This document shows, one piece after another, positions 1-12,100 of a stretch of DNA of 32,062 nucleotides (positions are counted from its first letter, which is position 1; every line of letters starts with the position of its first letter). The stretch is taken from contig NZ_AKWY02000030.1 of NCBI RefSeq assembly GCF_000306255.2, positions 8,001-40,062 of the forward strand, read 5' to 3'. The position numbers and the translations under genes are program-made. This stretch comes from Leptospira noguchii serovar Panama str. CZ214 (lineage in GTDB: Bacteria > Spirochaetota > Leptospiria > Leptospirales > Leptospiraceae). Under the pieces are notes generated by a model, which saw nothing but the letters and a program-made list of their open reading frames with translations, did not search any database and was not told the DNA's origin.

Positions 1-210
<210 letters not shown>

Positions 211-221
211 GAGGTAGATAC

Positions 222-2021
<1,800 letters not shown>

Positions 2022-2031
2022 ATTCAAATTT

Positions 2032-3099
2032 ATGAATAAACGGAATCGACTCGGAGAATTAAGCGGTGTTATACGGGATTTTTTAATCTCTCCTAAGATT
2101 CCAAATTTTATAGAACTCCTGGAAAAAGGGCTCGATAAAGAGCTGTTTTACGATCCGGAAAAAACGAAACCGGAAATTCCTATCGAGGACCTTCCGGTTG
2201 ATTATAGACTTCGTGAATCCGGTTTTGTTAGAAAAACATACGAGAAACTTTTTCCTGTTTCTCATTTATTTCGCATAACGCACAGATATGAACGGGAATA
2301 TTTAGACAACTTTATGCCTCTTTCCAGTGAAAAATACATAGGAAGAGGTTCTTACAAGTTTGTATATGCGCTTCCTTGGAATCAAGTGGTGAAAGTGGGT
2401 AAATCTAAGCTTCCGTCTGATCCTATTTTTGGTTCTTTGTATAAACACGTAAAAAAAAATTTAGACCGTTATTTGAAATCGGAAGAGATTCAACTAATGG
2501 ATTTTTTAAAGTCCAAAGTTTGGTCTCGATCCGCTAAGGAAAACATTCATTTTAAATTTTCCCGTTTGGGTTTAGAAAGACTTCATTATTGGAAGTTGAA
2601 ATCTTTGATACCGGATCTTGTGTTGCCTACTCGGTATTTTATGGGGCTTAGGTTTAGAAGGACTCCGGTCGGTATTCCGATTTTAACTCTTACTCCCTGT
2701 GATAATCAAAATTTACTTCCTGGAAAACATTTAAAAGAATTCATTCGATTGAATGAAAAGATCCGCCAAAATCCGTTGCAAGACGCTTTTTTTCCTAAAT
2801 GGAAACTTAACTTTGATACTCATAAGTTTGGGGTGATTAGTCGTTCTAAGTTGAAAAAGATCGCTTTGGATTTTCATCGTGTGATTGAAGTGACGAAACA
2901 TTTGGCTGATGAGGAAAAATTGATCTTTGATATTCATTCTGAAAATATAATCATTACTTTTCCTGATTTTTCTTTGAAGATTTTCGACTATCACGTGTTT
3001 GACGAACATCTTTACGAACCGAGTAAGGAAAATCCTTCGCCCGAGATCGATCATATCAATACGATTCGTGAATTTGTTCGTTCTTTTGAGTTGGGTTGA
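2032..3099 (+). CDS. Protein kinase-fold (aminoglycoside phosphotransferase/kinase-like) protein of unknown substrate
   Basis: I do not recognise this 355-residue protein as a named gene, but it carries a recognisable kinase-like pattern. Residues 103-112 (IGRGSYKFVY) look like a glycine-rich nucleotide loop, followed by VVKVGK with candidate ATP-contact Lys121. Residues 300-305 (DIHSEN) have the spacing of the DLHPGN catalytic loop of APH/choline-kinase-type enzymes, with Asp300 and Asn305. Asp319 (KIFDY), 14 residues later, could be the metal-binding Asp. There is no signal peptide or membrane segment, so it is probably cytoplasmic. It starts 10 bases after the solute-binding gene and is likely the third gene of the relA-type unit. 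The ribosome binding site is weak. The substrate is unknown, and a catalytically dead member is possible. Confidence 0.6.
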   Translation: MNKRNRLGELSGVIRDFLISPKIPNFIELLEKGLDKELFYDPEKTKPEIPIEDLPVDYRLRESGFVRKTYEKLFPVSHLFRITHRYEREYLDNFMPLSSEKYIGRGSYKFVYALPWNQVVKVGKSKLPSDPIFGSLYKHVKKNLDRYLKSEEIQLMDFLKSKVWSRSAKENIHFKFSRLGLERLHYWKLKSLIPDLVLPTRYFMGLRFRRTPVGIPILTLTPCDNQNLLPGKHLKEFIRLNEKIRQNPLQDAFFPKWKLNFDTHKFGVISRSKLKKIALDFHRVIEVTKHLADEEKLIFDIHSENIIITFPDFSLKIFDYHVFDEHLYEPSKENPSPEIDHINTIREFVRSFELG

Positions 3100-3324
3100 A
3101 ATATTTTTGGATGTTCCCATTTTGTAGAGGTATGGAAATTTTTATAAACTGCGGTCACTCTGGACTTATGTGTTTTTTGGAGAGAGATTTCACATTCTAC
3201 TTTTTTAAATTAACGTGAGTCTGGAAGTTTTTCTAAAAGTATTAGTTCCTACATTTTATGAAACTAAAGCAAACACTTCCTGAACTCAGCATCTCGCTTC
3301 TATTGGCGCTCGAAGTAACTCAGC

Positions 3325-3342
3325 AAACACCTATCGGTGTTT
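3325..3342. repeat. Perfect hairpin AAACACC-TATC-GGTGTTT
   Basis: A 7-bp perfect inverted repeat with a 4-base loop lies 226 bases after the kinase-like gene. It could act as a weak terminator for the upstream + strand unit, but the following bases (AGGTTTTGGG) give only a short T-run. It may equally be part of the decayed repeat DNA around it. Confidence 0.4.
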
Positions 3343-3684
3343 AGGTTTTGGGACAAGCTCGAAATCTAAAGACAACGATCGTCCAATTAAATTTTCGTAT
3401 AAAATTGTCATATTGTGACCAATGACTAAATAAAAAAATATAAAACGTTATAATATAATACAATAATATTTAATTTAAGTTTTTTGTTTTATAGTTCAGA
3501 GTCGAATTGATTATTTTTTGATCACTGAATTTGGTTATAAAATGAGGCTAAAGATATTCTATTTTTGATATTTAAAAATATATCATAATTATATAATATG
3601 TAAAATAAAAAATTTGAAACCGTTTATAGTTTTTTGGAAATTTGAGTTATTGACAAATTTCATAGTGACGATCAATGAAATTGT

Positions 3685-3715
<31 letters not shown>

Positions 3716-3839
3716 AAGTGGCGATTCATTTTTTAACAACTCTAATAAATAAAACTTAAAAAATCAGTCATTTCGAAAAAATTGTTTGAATAATTGATCG
3801 TAGTGGTTCTGAAAAAACTTAAACGTAGTATGGCAAACT

Positions 3840-3924
3840 TTAAAATTAACGTGAATTCGGCCTAACGCGAAAGGGATCGGTGCGAGGTTAAACTCAGCAG
3901 AACGCTCTCTATGGATCGCGTTCT
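3840..3924. repeat. Composite dispersed repeat, copy A: AACGTGAATTC motif plus palindrome
   Basis: The motif TTAAAATTAACGTGAATTC (3840-3858) is followed 40 bases later by the palindrome 3899-3924, with 7-bp arms AGAACGC and GCGTTCT. The same pair, inverted and with nearly the same spacing (39 bases), occurs at 31332-31411. A related palindrome lies at 7038-7060. The conserved spacing of two unrelated short blocks argues for a true repeat family rather than chance. Confidence 0.55.
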
Positions 3925-4015
3925 ATATTGAAACTAAAGAAGATTGTTGTATAAGGTTTCCTGCATGCAGTTTGTTAACCAGAGTTGAGAGCCTGGTCCT
4001 GGGTGCCGGATTCGC
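3920..4015. repeat. Intergenic repeat block, copy 1 (partner at 6873-6968)
   Basis: The 19 bases GTTCTATATTGAAACTAAA are identical at 3920-3938 and 6873-6891. In both places GGATTCGC follows exactly 70 bases later (4008 and 6961), with patchy similarity between (for example ATTGT followed by a run ending in GTTTC or GTTTCTT). The copies are in direct orientation on either side of the purB unit. Confidence 0.6.
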
Positions 4016-4204
4016 CTAAATTTTTTATGTCGAACTTACGTTAAAATTAGAGCTAAAATCATTGAAATGTTTTTTAGAAAGAATTGAACTCATTTTTAGA
4101 GGGAGTATTAGACCGAATTTAGAACTTTTTGTCTATTGTTTTTCTTTTTACAGGATATACTTCCGCGAAAGAATGGATGAGAATTTAAAAAGGAACTTAT
4201 AGAA

Positions 4205-5506
4205 ATGATTGATCGTTATTCCAATCCGGAAATTTCCAAAATCTGGGAATTAGAAAACAAGTTCGAAATTTGGAAAGAAATAGAAATACTCGCCTGCGAA
4301 ATCAGAATGAAACGAGGTGAAGTCCCTCAGGAAGATTTTCAAGAAATCAAATCGAAGGCTAAGTTTAAAGTAGATGAAATCCTTGAAATTGAAAGCAAGG
4401 TTCATCACGACGTGATTGCGTTTTTAACAAATATGAATTCCTACATCGGGCCTGCTGGAAGACATGTTCATTACGGTCTTACTTCTTCTGATATTGGGGA
4501 CACGGCTCTTTGTGTTCAGATGGTTCAGGCTATGGATCTGATCCTAAAAAAAACGGACTTACTTATCGAAGCGGTTCGAGAAAAGGCGATCCAATATAAA
4601 AATCTTCCTTGTATCGGACGTTCTCATGGAATCCACGCCGAGCCTATGACTCTTGGACTTAAGTTCGCATTATTTTTTGAAGAATTAAATAGAAATAAAA
4701 AAAGAATGGCTGAAGCAAGAAATGAAATCTCCGTTGGAAAACTTTCTGGAGCCGTGGGAACTTATTCTAACATTGACCCTGAAATCGAAGCTTACGTTTG
4801 TGAGAAGATGGGGTTGAGAGTGGATCCGATTGCAACCCAAGTTGTTTCTAGAGATCGTCACGCTTTTTATCTTTCTGTGTTAGGTGTTACTGCTTCTTCT
4901 TTGGATCGTATGGCGACAGAAATTCGACTTTTACAAAAGACGGAAGGACGAGAAGTAGAAGAACCTTTTTCTGCGGGCCAAAAAGGATCATCTGCAATGC
5001 CTCACAAAAGAAACCCTGTGATTTGTGAAAGAATTTCCGGACTTTCCAGAGTGATTCGTGCAAATGTAAATGTGGGTTTACAAGACGTGGCTCTTTGGCA
5101 CGAAAGGGATATTTCCCATTCTTCCGCAGAAAGGGTTGTACTTCCAGATTCTACCATCGCTTTAGAATACATTTTGGATAAGATGTTGTTTGTGATCAAA
5201 AATCTTCACGTTTATCCGGACGCAATCAATAGAACGTTAGGCGTCACCCGTGGGCTTATATTTTCGCAAAAAGTTTTGCTCGCTCTGATCGAAAAAGGAA
5301 AAATCGTAAGAGAAGAAGCATATTTGATTGTTCAGGAACATGCAATGGCGGTCTGGGCCAATCCATCTGAAACTTTGAAATATAGATTAGAAAAAGACGA
5401 TCGGGTTAATAGAGTTTTGACTCAAAAAGACTTGGAAGACATTTTTAAAATAGAACCTTATTTGGAAAAAGTAGGATTGATCTATAAAAGATTAGGTCTT
5501 GAATAA
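4205..5506 (+). CDS. purB: Adenylosuccinate lyase
   Basis: PurB cleaves adenylosuccinate to AMP and fumarate and also SAICAR to AICAR in purine synthesis; it is a cytoplasmic homotetramer. The 433-residue length is normal for the bacterial enzyme. The fumarate-lyase signature GSSAMPHKRNP is at residues 261-271, with Ser263 in the mobile catalytic loop. SHGIHAEP places His141 at the usual catalytic histidine, and HH at 67-68 plus HYGLTSSDIGDTA (about 88-101) complete the substrate site. All key residues appear present. Start ATG at 4205 has an AAAAAGGA element about 11 bases upstream. The next gene begins at the base after the stop codon (TAAATG), suggesting translational coupling. Purine genes are often regulated, but I see no clear PurR site or riboswitch in the upstream gap. 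Confidence 0.97.
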   Translation: MIDRYSNPEISKIWELENKFEIWKEIEILACEIRMKRGEVPQEDFQEIKSKAKFKVDEILEIESKVHHDVIAFLTNMNSYIGPAGRHVHYGLTSSDIGDTALCVQMVQAMDLILKKTDLLIEAVREKAIQYKNLPCIGRSHGIHAEPMTLGLKFALFFEELNRNKKRMAEARNEISVGKLSGAVGTYSNIDPEIEAYVCEKMGLRVDPIATQVVSRDRHAFYLSVLGVTASSLDRMATEIRLLQKTEGREVEEPFSAGQKGSSAMPHKRNPVICERISGLSRVIRANVNVGLQDVALWHERDISHSSAERVVLPDSTIALEYILDKMLFVIKNLHVYPDAINRTLGVTRGLIFSQKVLLALIEKGKIVREEAYLIVQEHAMAVWANPSETLKYRLEKDDRVNRVLTQKDLEDIFKIEPYLEKVGLIYKRLGLE

Positions 5507-6298
5507 ATGAAAATTGGGATTTTTGGTTTAGGTTATACCGGGATTCGAATTGCGGGTATTTTAAAGTTTCAAGCTGGGATTGAACTGGAAACGTTTTCTT
5601 CAAATACGCAAATTGAAGGAACTGTAATATTCAATTTTTCAAATATTTCTACTTTGAAAATTTTTTCTGAAAAATTTTCGAAAAATAGTTTTGATTTAAG
5701 TTTGGTAACATTTCCGATTCAAAAACTTTCCGATCCGTTTGCTTTTTTGGACGTTTTATTTTCGGTTAGTAAAAATTCTATTTTGCTTGGAACTACGAGT
5801 ATTTATCAGAGGTTCCCGGATATTGTGGAATCTACTCTTATTCTCAAAGATCATGATCGTTTTGTTCTAGAAGAAGATTGGCTCAGAAGAGGTGGAAAGA
5901 TTCTGAGACTTTGTGGTATTTATGGGCCTCTTCGTAATCCAGCAGATTGGATTAGAAAAGGGCTCGTGAGAAAAAATTCCAGACAACTCAATCTGATTCA
6001 CGGAGATGACGTGGCTTTTGCGGTTTCTCTATTGATTCAAAAGATTCAAACGGCTGGATGGGATGTGATTCCGAATGTTCTTAATCTTTCGGACAATCAA
6101 TGGCATACTTGGAAAGAAATTTTTTCTTTTTTAGAAGAGCATAATAAAATTTCGGAAACACCTCTTGAGGAATCGAGCAAAGAGGATTGTTTTATAGACA
6201 GCGAAAAAATTAGAATCTTACTTCCTAATTTACAAACCAAAAATTTTTGGATAGAACTGGAAACTTTGGAAGGGATTGGTCGGCGAAATGAAAAATAA
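5507..6298 (+). CDS. NAD(P)-binding epimerase/dehydratase-like protein (atypical SDR, YeeZ-like)
   Basis: This 263-residue cytoplasmic protein opens with a Rossmann dinucleotide motif, IGIFGLGYTG (Gly7, Gly9, Gly12). Residues 95-100 (GTTSIY) correspond to the active-site strand of extended short-chain dehydrogenases, and RLCGIYGPLRNP (134-145) is a typical NDP-sugar epimerase-family segment. NLIHGDDVA (162-170) matches the conserved downstream loop. The usual YxxxK pair is missing: Tyr100 is followed by QRFP. It may therefore be a non-classical member or have a different catalytic arrangement. It abuts purB with no gap, so it is probably translated by coupling. Its link to purine synthesis is not obvious, and the substrate is unknown. 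Confidence 0.72.
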   Translation: MKIGIFGLGYTGIRIAGILKFQAGIELETFSSNTQIEGTVIFNFSNISTLKIFSEKFSKNSFDLSLVTFPIQKLSDPFAFLDVLFSVSKNSILLGTTSIYQRFPDIVESTLILKDHDRFVLEEDWLRRGGKILRLCGIYGPLRNPADWIRKGLVRKNSRQLNLIHGDDVAFAVSLLIQKIQTAGWDVIPNVLNLSDNQWHTWKEIFSFLEEHNKISETPLEESSKEDCFIDSEKIRILLPNLQTKNFWIELETLEGIGRRNEK

Positions 6299-6448
6299 AG
6301 TTGATCCCAAAATTTCAGTTTTAATTCAGTTTGTAGTCTAGAATGGATCGGAAGGTGGGAGCGGTTTTGACGTTTACTGTTTTTGGTCCTTTGCATATAA
6401 CGAACAAAGTAAAGTTTGAATGGGCAGCGTAAAAAGTATAATTTGTAG

Positions 6449-6650
6449 TAGTTCCCACATTTTATTTTTTACGGAAAAGTCAAATTTTATAAAACAAATC
6501 TCTGACTTATGTGAAGTGATGTGGTTTATTTTTACGGAAATGTAGAAATTCTTTTTAGATTTTATCTATTTTAACGAGAGTTTTGTCATGGTTCATTTTT
6601 CTAAAAAAATGGATCGAACTTTGTAAATCATTCCTAAAACGTGGGAACTA
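6449..6650. repeat. 202-base segment with inverted TAGTTCCCAC ends, MITE-like
   Basis: The left end reads TAGTTCCCACATTTTAT (6449-6465). The right end, read on the opposite strand, gives TAGTTCCCACGTTTT (6650-6636). No transposase frame lies inside. A further inverted half-copy, AATTGTAGGAACTCAT, follows at 6683-6698, and a direct relative (TAGTTCCTACATTTTAT) lies at 3243-3259. A short non-autonomous mobile element or its remnant is the simplest reading. Confidence 0.4.
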
Positions 6651-6872
6651 TTTTGAATTACGATTTTACGAATCGATTCTAGAATTGTAGGAACTCATAC
6701 TTTTCGAAAATTCTTTCTCATTTTCTTACGACAAACTCATGTTATTTTAGAATAGATTGATTTTTTAATGTTCTCTTATCGTGAAACTAATTCTAAAGCG
6801 ATACACTGTGTCACTTAGAACGACCTCTCATAACTATCAAATTGAATACCTAAATGTTTGTCACTTAAGTAA

Positions 6873-6968
6873 GTTCTATATTGAAACTAAATGTGAAATA
6901 TTGTATTAAGTTTCTTTTATACAATTTATTGACTGGAGCTAAAAGCGCGGTTCGATAGGCGGATTCGC
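6873..6968. repeat. Intergenic repeat block, copy 2 (partner at 3920-4015)
   Basis: This copy starts with the same 19 bases as the block at 3920 and has GGATTCGC at the same offset. It lacks the palindrome that directly precedes copy 1; a related palindrome lies instead 70 bases downstream in this gap. Confidence 0.6.
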
Positions 6969-7037
6969 TTTTATTTCCCTTACACTGAATTTATAGGAAT
7001 GATTGGTCTGAGTATTTTATGATATAGTTCTGAGTAA

Positions 7038-7060
7038 AATGCGACCTCATAGAGCGCATT
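7038..7060. repeat. Palindromic hairpin AATGCG...CGCATT, relative of the copy-A palindrome
   Basis: The arms AATGCG and CGCATT are perfect, and the inner CTC/GAG can extend the stem across a two-base bulge, leaving an ATA loop. Its reverse complement shares CTCTATG and TCGC(A/G)TT with the palindrome at 3899-3924 and, more weakly, with 31332-31355. Confidence 0.45.
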
Positions 7061-7388
7061 GGTTTTTTAAATTTATCAAGATCTTCTCTACGAATTCAAT
7101 TTCAATATTAGAGTTATTTAAAAATGAATTCTTTATTTGTTTCTGTTATATTAAAACGAATAATTGAAGCAGTTTTACTAAACTCACTATGGAATTTTTC
7201 AATAACTTTAATTTTAAAATCATTACAGAATTAAGAGGGCTGTGGGACGGATACATTCAGAAATTGAAAAAATCATCCAATCGCGAAAAAAATCGGAACA
7301 ATTTAAAAATGAGCAAGCTTTCATTGAAGTTTCAGTTCATAATGGAACAATAAGTGCGGTTGCTTTCACAAATATTGAAGGTAGGAAA

Positions 7389-8207
<819 letters not shown>

Positions 8208-8244
8208 AAAAATTAAATTTCCTAAGTAATGACTAACTTTACTT

Positions 8245-8775
8245 TTAAAATTGTGAATCGAATACATTATTTTTTTTCTGTTTTGGTTTTTCTTTTAATT
8301 CTTTTGTATCCTTGTTTTCGCTCATCTCCTGCGCTTCAAATTGATCCTTTGGCTTAGGTCGATCCGGTATGGGAGAACTGTTCGGTTTTACCGCTTCTTT
8401 TCCGTCTTGATTTTCTTTTGGAATTGTTTTGACCACTTCGTTCTTTTTCTCTTCGTCTTTTGTGGATGGACAATACACTTCTACTGTTCTTGCAGTATAA
8501 AACGGTCCCGCAAAAAAATGGATCATGGTATCTGGAATTGTACGCACCATCTTTACTTCTCCAGGACTATCTTGACACGAAGCTTCTTCGCTGTCCGATA
8601 AGGAATAGATTCCGAAAAAAGTATTTGCTTGTTTATTTCTTTTTTCCGGCGGTGAAGGTGCGTGTATAGAAGACAATGGTTTAGAATTTTCCTTATGAAC
8701 GATCACAGTAGAATGACAGTTCATAAAAAAATAGGCCGCCAAACTAAAACTTAAAATTCTAATTAAGGATAACAT
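8245..8775 (-). CDS. Bor/Iss-like lipoprotein with charged C-terminal tail
   Basis: This 176-residue protein has a signal peptide ending in lipobox FFMNC (Cys20), so it is probably lipidated. Residues about 51-102 resemble the lambda Bor / E. coli Iss domain: an FF-containing strand (NTFFGIYSL), Cys67, then GPFYTARTVEVYC with Cys102. In Bor the matching parts are HHFFVSGIG, one Cys and GIYTPLEARVYC. After the domain comes a Lys/Glu/Pro-rich tail (103-176), probably disordered. The start is ATG 8775, with GGAGGT just upstream. A longer frame back to 8838 would put 21 polar residues before the signal peptide, so I rejected it. The start overlaps the end of the upstream paralogue by 13 bases, pointing to coupled translation. 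Bor/Iss are linked to serum resistance in E. coli; that role here is inference. Confidence 0.7.
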   Translation of the reverse strand: MLSLIRILSFSLAAYFFMNCHSTVIVHKENSKPLSSIHAPSPPEKRNKQANTFFGIYSLSDSEEASCQDSPGEVKMVRTIPDTMIHFFAGPFYTARTVEVYCPSTKDEEKKNEVVKTIPKENQDGKEAVKPNSSPIPDRPKPKDQFEAQEMSENKDTKELKEKPKQKKNNVFDSQF

Positions 8776-9149
8776 TCTACCTCCAAGGTCTGAGGAGAAT
8801 AGATTGTAAGTGTCAATTGTTCCCAGACCGCGTCCCAAAAAGAAGTGAATTGATGTGCGGATCTAGGCCCTTGTGGACAGTATTTGGTTATCTCCACTAC
8901 TTGTTCTGTGGGCAGCAATCCGAAAAAAAAATACTTCTGGTGAATTGTATATATCTTGCCAGGCTCTTCTCTTTTTGTTCTTTTTTCCTCCATTACACGT
9001 TTACATTCGTTTGAATATTGATTGATTTGACAAGCTTCTGGGGTTGTTTGTGGAAAACGGACCCAGGCATGTCTACATTCCGTCAAAAAAAGAACCGCAA
9101 GAAAAAATATTAGTATTTTATAATTTTTTATTTTTAAAATATTCTTCAT
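8763..9149 (-). CDS. Bor/Iss-family-like lipoprotein
   Basis: This 128-residue lipoprotein has lipobox FLTEC (Cys25). Residues 72-126 line up well with phage lambda Bor and E. coli Iss. KYFFFGLLPTEQVVEITKYC matches the Bor strand pattern up to a shared Cys (Cys91), and LTLTIYSPQTLEVEC matches ITLGIYTPLEARVYC with a shared final Cys (Cys126). The linker 26-70 has two extra Cys (40, 49). The start is unusually clear: the upstream lig-type gene's TAA is followed directly by GGAGG, seven bases before this ATG. It is therefore the second gene of a lig-Bor-Bor unit. Bor/Iss proteins are outer-membrane lipoproteins that raise serum survival of E. coli; the cellular side and role here are inferred. 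The match was made by eye, without a profile search. Confidence 0.75.
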   Translation of the reverse strand: MKNILKIKNYKILIFFLAVLFLTECRHAWVRFPQTTPEACQINQYSNECKRVMEEKRTKREEPGKIYTIHQKYFFFGLLPTEQVVEITKYCPQGPRSAHQFTSFWDAVWEQLTLTIYSPQTLEVECYP

Positions 9150-9156
9150 TTTGAAT

Positions 9157-9161
9157 CCTCC
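9157..9161 (-). promoter_or_regulatory. Strong ribosome binding site GGAGG fused to the lig-type stop codon
   Basis: Read on the minus strand, TAAGGAGG joins the stop codon of the lig-type gene (9164-9162) to a consensus Shine-Dalgarno sequence, seven bases before the ATG at 9149. Ribosomes finishing the long upstream gene would be placed on the next start, which supports one mRNA for these genes. Confidence 0.75.
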
Positions 9162-12100
9162 TTAGTTTTGTTGACGATACGTCCGAACCGAAACATTGCT
9201 TTTTCCTGCGCTTACGTAGATATAATTGATACTTCCAGAAGGTACGGATACAGCCGAGTAAATTTGTTGAACGTTAGTCGCATCTGTGAGACCGTTCCCT
9301 GCAATTTGACTCCACAACGCAGAAGATGATCCTGGGTTGGCTACATTGGTTCTATAAATTCTGATTCCGTTTGGATTATCATATCCTATGTAAAGATAGG
9401 ATCCGTTTTTCATCACCATGGTGATCGTTCGGTTTGTAGAATCTCCCATGTTGGTAATTCCACTTCCATCGTCACCTACTACGGACCAATCCGCCGCGTC
9501 ACATTCGCTCGTGTTTCCTGAAATTGTAGGATCACATTTCCAAAGTTGCGCTCTTCGATTTGTAGTCGTTCCATCTGTACATCCTGTCACGATTCCTGGA
9601 TTGGTTCTGATCCCAGTTGCCTGAGAACTTTGAATACAAATGGTTCTAGTTACATAAAGATTATTGTTGAACTCAGCGAATTGTGCAAACGCCTTATCTC
9701 CCGGAATCAGATTATAAAATTGATTTAACTCCAATGAGAACCAGTTGTTTGTAGGACTGTTATGCCATTTTGTATTGGTTCTAGGTCCGATCTCCACCCA
9801 GTTAGAACAAGAATCCGGTCCAGTACAAGCTGCAGTTGGATCTGCAGTTGTAGAACGTATTATAGAACCGTTATGTCCTACCGAGTGTAATCCTCCGTTT
9901 GCGGCGTAGAGACGATTCTTAAATACGAACATGGAATCTACTCCTATATAATACGCCCAGTTTGGATGTGCATTATTATTAATTCCTAATAAACCCGTGG
10001 ATGGTCCTCCAAAGTAAGGAAGGAAATCGATTCGAATTCTTTTTCCTTTGGTTCCGTCGAATGCGTCACAGTTGGAGCCTGGAGTACAGAATCCGGTTGT
10101 TCCAGAATCTGCAGAGTTAAAAGTTACAAATCCGAAGTCGGGTGCGTTAAGTCCTCCAAACAATCCGATTCCATCGTTGCTCGATTTTGCAAAACCTGCA
10201 AATACTCTGTTGTTGAGTACAGTCAGCGAAGACGTTCCGGCAGTTAAGGTTCCGGTGATTGATCCTAGGTCTATATATTTGAAACTCATATTAGAAGACG
10301 GATCTGCGGAGTAATACAGATAATCGAATAAGTATTGTCCCAGTCCATCCGCTATGGTTTTTGCACCTGCAACAAATAGATAGGAAGCGCTGGAAAGAAT
10401 TCCCGTAGAGAACACTCCTCTTCCATTTTCGTTATCTGGACCACATCCTGTAGAGAGAGTTCCGTTGTTTATAGTACATCCGGAATGTCCTAATGTTACG
10501 TAAGGCGGAACCGAGATAGAATTTTCTCTGGAAGAAGCTGTATTTGAACTTACGTTAGTCACATCTCCGTCTTGAGCAGTTGTATCTTTTTCAAAGGAGA
10601 ATTGAACTGATTCTGGAACACTTCCGTCATAGGCAAATCGGAGCGCTCCGTTTCCGGAATTGTTCGGTCCTGAGTAGATTTTAGAATTAAAATCTGCGAG
10701 ATAACCGAACGTAGACGAGTTCGGGTCTATGGAGATTGGTCCGTCTGCAAAGTTCACTGGAGAAGTTCCACATCCTAAAAAAGAAGCCCTATCTCTTGGA
10801 GAAGATTGAAGGTTCTCCGTATCCAAAGAATTTCGAATTGATCCCCAGCTTGAATTGTCAAATCCGTCTCCGTCTACGGAATCCGCGGTGATGATTGTAT
10901 ATTGTGCTCCGGTTTGTACTAAGTTATGCACTACACATACTTTTGCAGAATCTGCAGTTGCTCCGTTACAAACGATTCCATCTAACATCTTCACACTGTT
11001 AATCGTTCCCAAGTCGCTTGCTCCGGAAATTTTGTAACGGTTAGAACATTCTGTAGAACCAGTACATTCTGCAGAACCGGAGATATTGTTTCCAGATTTA
11101 GGAGCCTTAGAGAAATTCAAAATCACAGAATTGGAATTTGCACAAGAGGCAGATACGATTTTGATTTGTTCCTGTCCTAAAAAGTCTCCGTAGTTTGCAC
11201 AACCCAAATTGTTCGGAGTTGTAGAAAGATCTTGTACTCCTGACTTGTTCACTAAAATCGTATAAGGTGCGTTAGACGTTTGTGAAGAACCTAGAGTTAA
11301 AACAAATACAGATCCGCTTCCACTCACTGAGGAAACAGTAATCGCAGAAGAGGTAGAAGTAAAGTTGCTGTTATCCGAACAATTTCCAGTTACAGAGGAC
11401 GTAACGGCCAATTTGTAATTTGCTGCTGTTTTTGCCTGTGTTTCGTTTACGTTTTCTGAATATGTAATTCTCAGAGTAGTAGGAGTCAAAGCGACTACGT
11501 TTGTGATCGTAGGCGCGATCGTATCTAAAAAGATCACAGTCAAAGAAGTGTTTCCACTGATACTTCCCAAGGTTGCCGTGACGATCACGGCACCGGCGGC
11601 AATTCCTGTTGCCCTACCTTCTATTCCGAAGGCGTTGCTGATTGTTCCCAAGGTTGTATCGGAAGAAGTCCAAGTCACTTGAGTTGTAATGTCCTGCATC
11701 GTTCCATCAGAATACGTTCCAGTTGCTATAAAATTTTTAGTTTGTGTCATATAAACAAAACTATTAGTAGGACCTACCGAAAGAGAAACCAATACGGCAG
11801 CCGTAACCGTCAAACTGGTGGAATTAGAAATTCCTGTAAGAGTTGCGGTAATTGTGGTGGCTCCTGTGCCTACAGTCGTAGCCAAACCTTCGTGGCCGCT
11901 CGCGTTGCTGATCGTAGCTACCGAAACGCTAGAAGAAGTCCAGGTAACTTGAGAAGTAACGTCTAACGTGCTAAAATCTGAATATACTCCGATTGCGGTG
12001 TAGGCCTTGGTATTCCCTTTGGCTACACTAATGTCTGATGGAGAAACCTGGATAGAATTCAGAACCGCAGACGTAACGGTTACGTTCGTGTTAGGGCTGG

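Larger units (their letters stand above)
6299..7388. other. Gene-free AT-rich interval with dispersed repeats
   Basis: About 1.1 kb separates the epimerase-like gene from the sterol desaturase start. I see no convincing gene. It holds a segment bounded by inverted TAGTTCCCAC ends (6449-6650), the second copy of the 96-base repeat block (6873-6968), and an inverted relative of the copy-A palindrome (7038-7060). Bases 7242-7388 are open in the desaturase frame, but I regard them as leader rather than coding (see that gene). Confidence 0.65.

Noticed and set aside
7023..7037. 15-base identity TATAGTTCTGAGTAA shared with 15447-15461
   Set aside because: As a lone match in AT-rich DNA of this length it could be chance; no flanking similarity was seen.
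7242..7388. GTG-initiated N-terminal extension of the sterol desaturase gene (49 more residues)
   Set aside because: The GTG has a ribosome site too close to it and the added residues are polar with no domain; ATG 7389 has a well-placed GGTAGGA and precedes the first membrane segment.
8224..8244. AAGTAA...TTACTT hairpin between the convergent desaturase and Bor-like genes as a bidirectional terminator
   Set aside because: Six nearly all-AT pairs with a 9-base loop is too weak to call.
8776..8838. Longer start for the second Bor-like lipoprotein
   Set aside because: It would place 21 residues before a clear signal peptide and lipobox; ATG 8775 has GGAGGT upstream.
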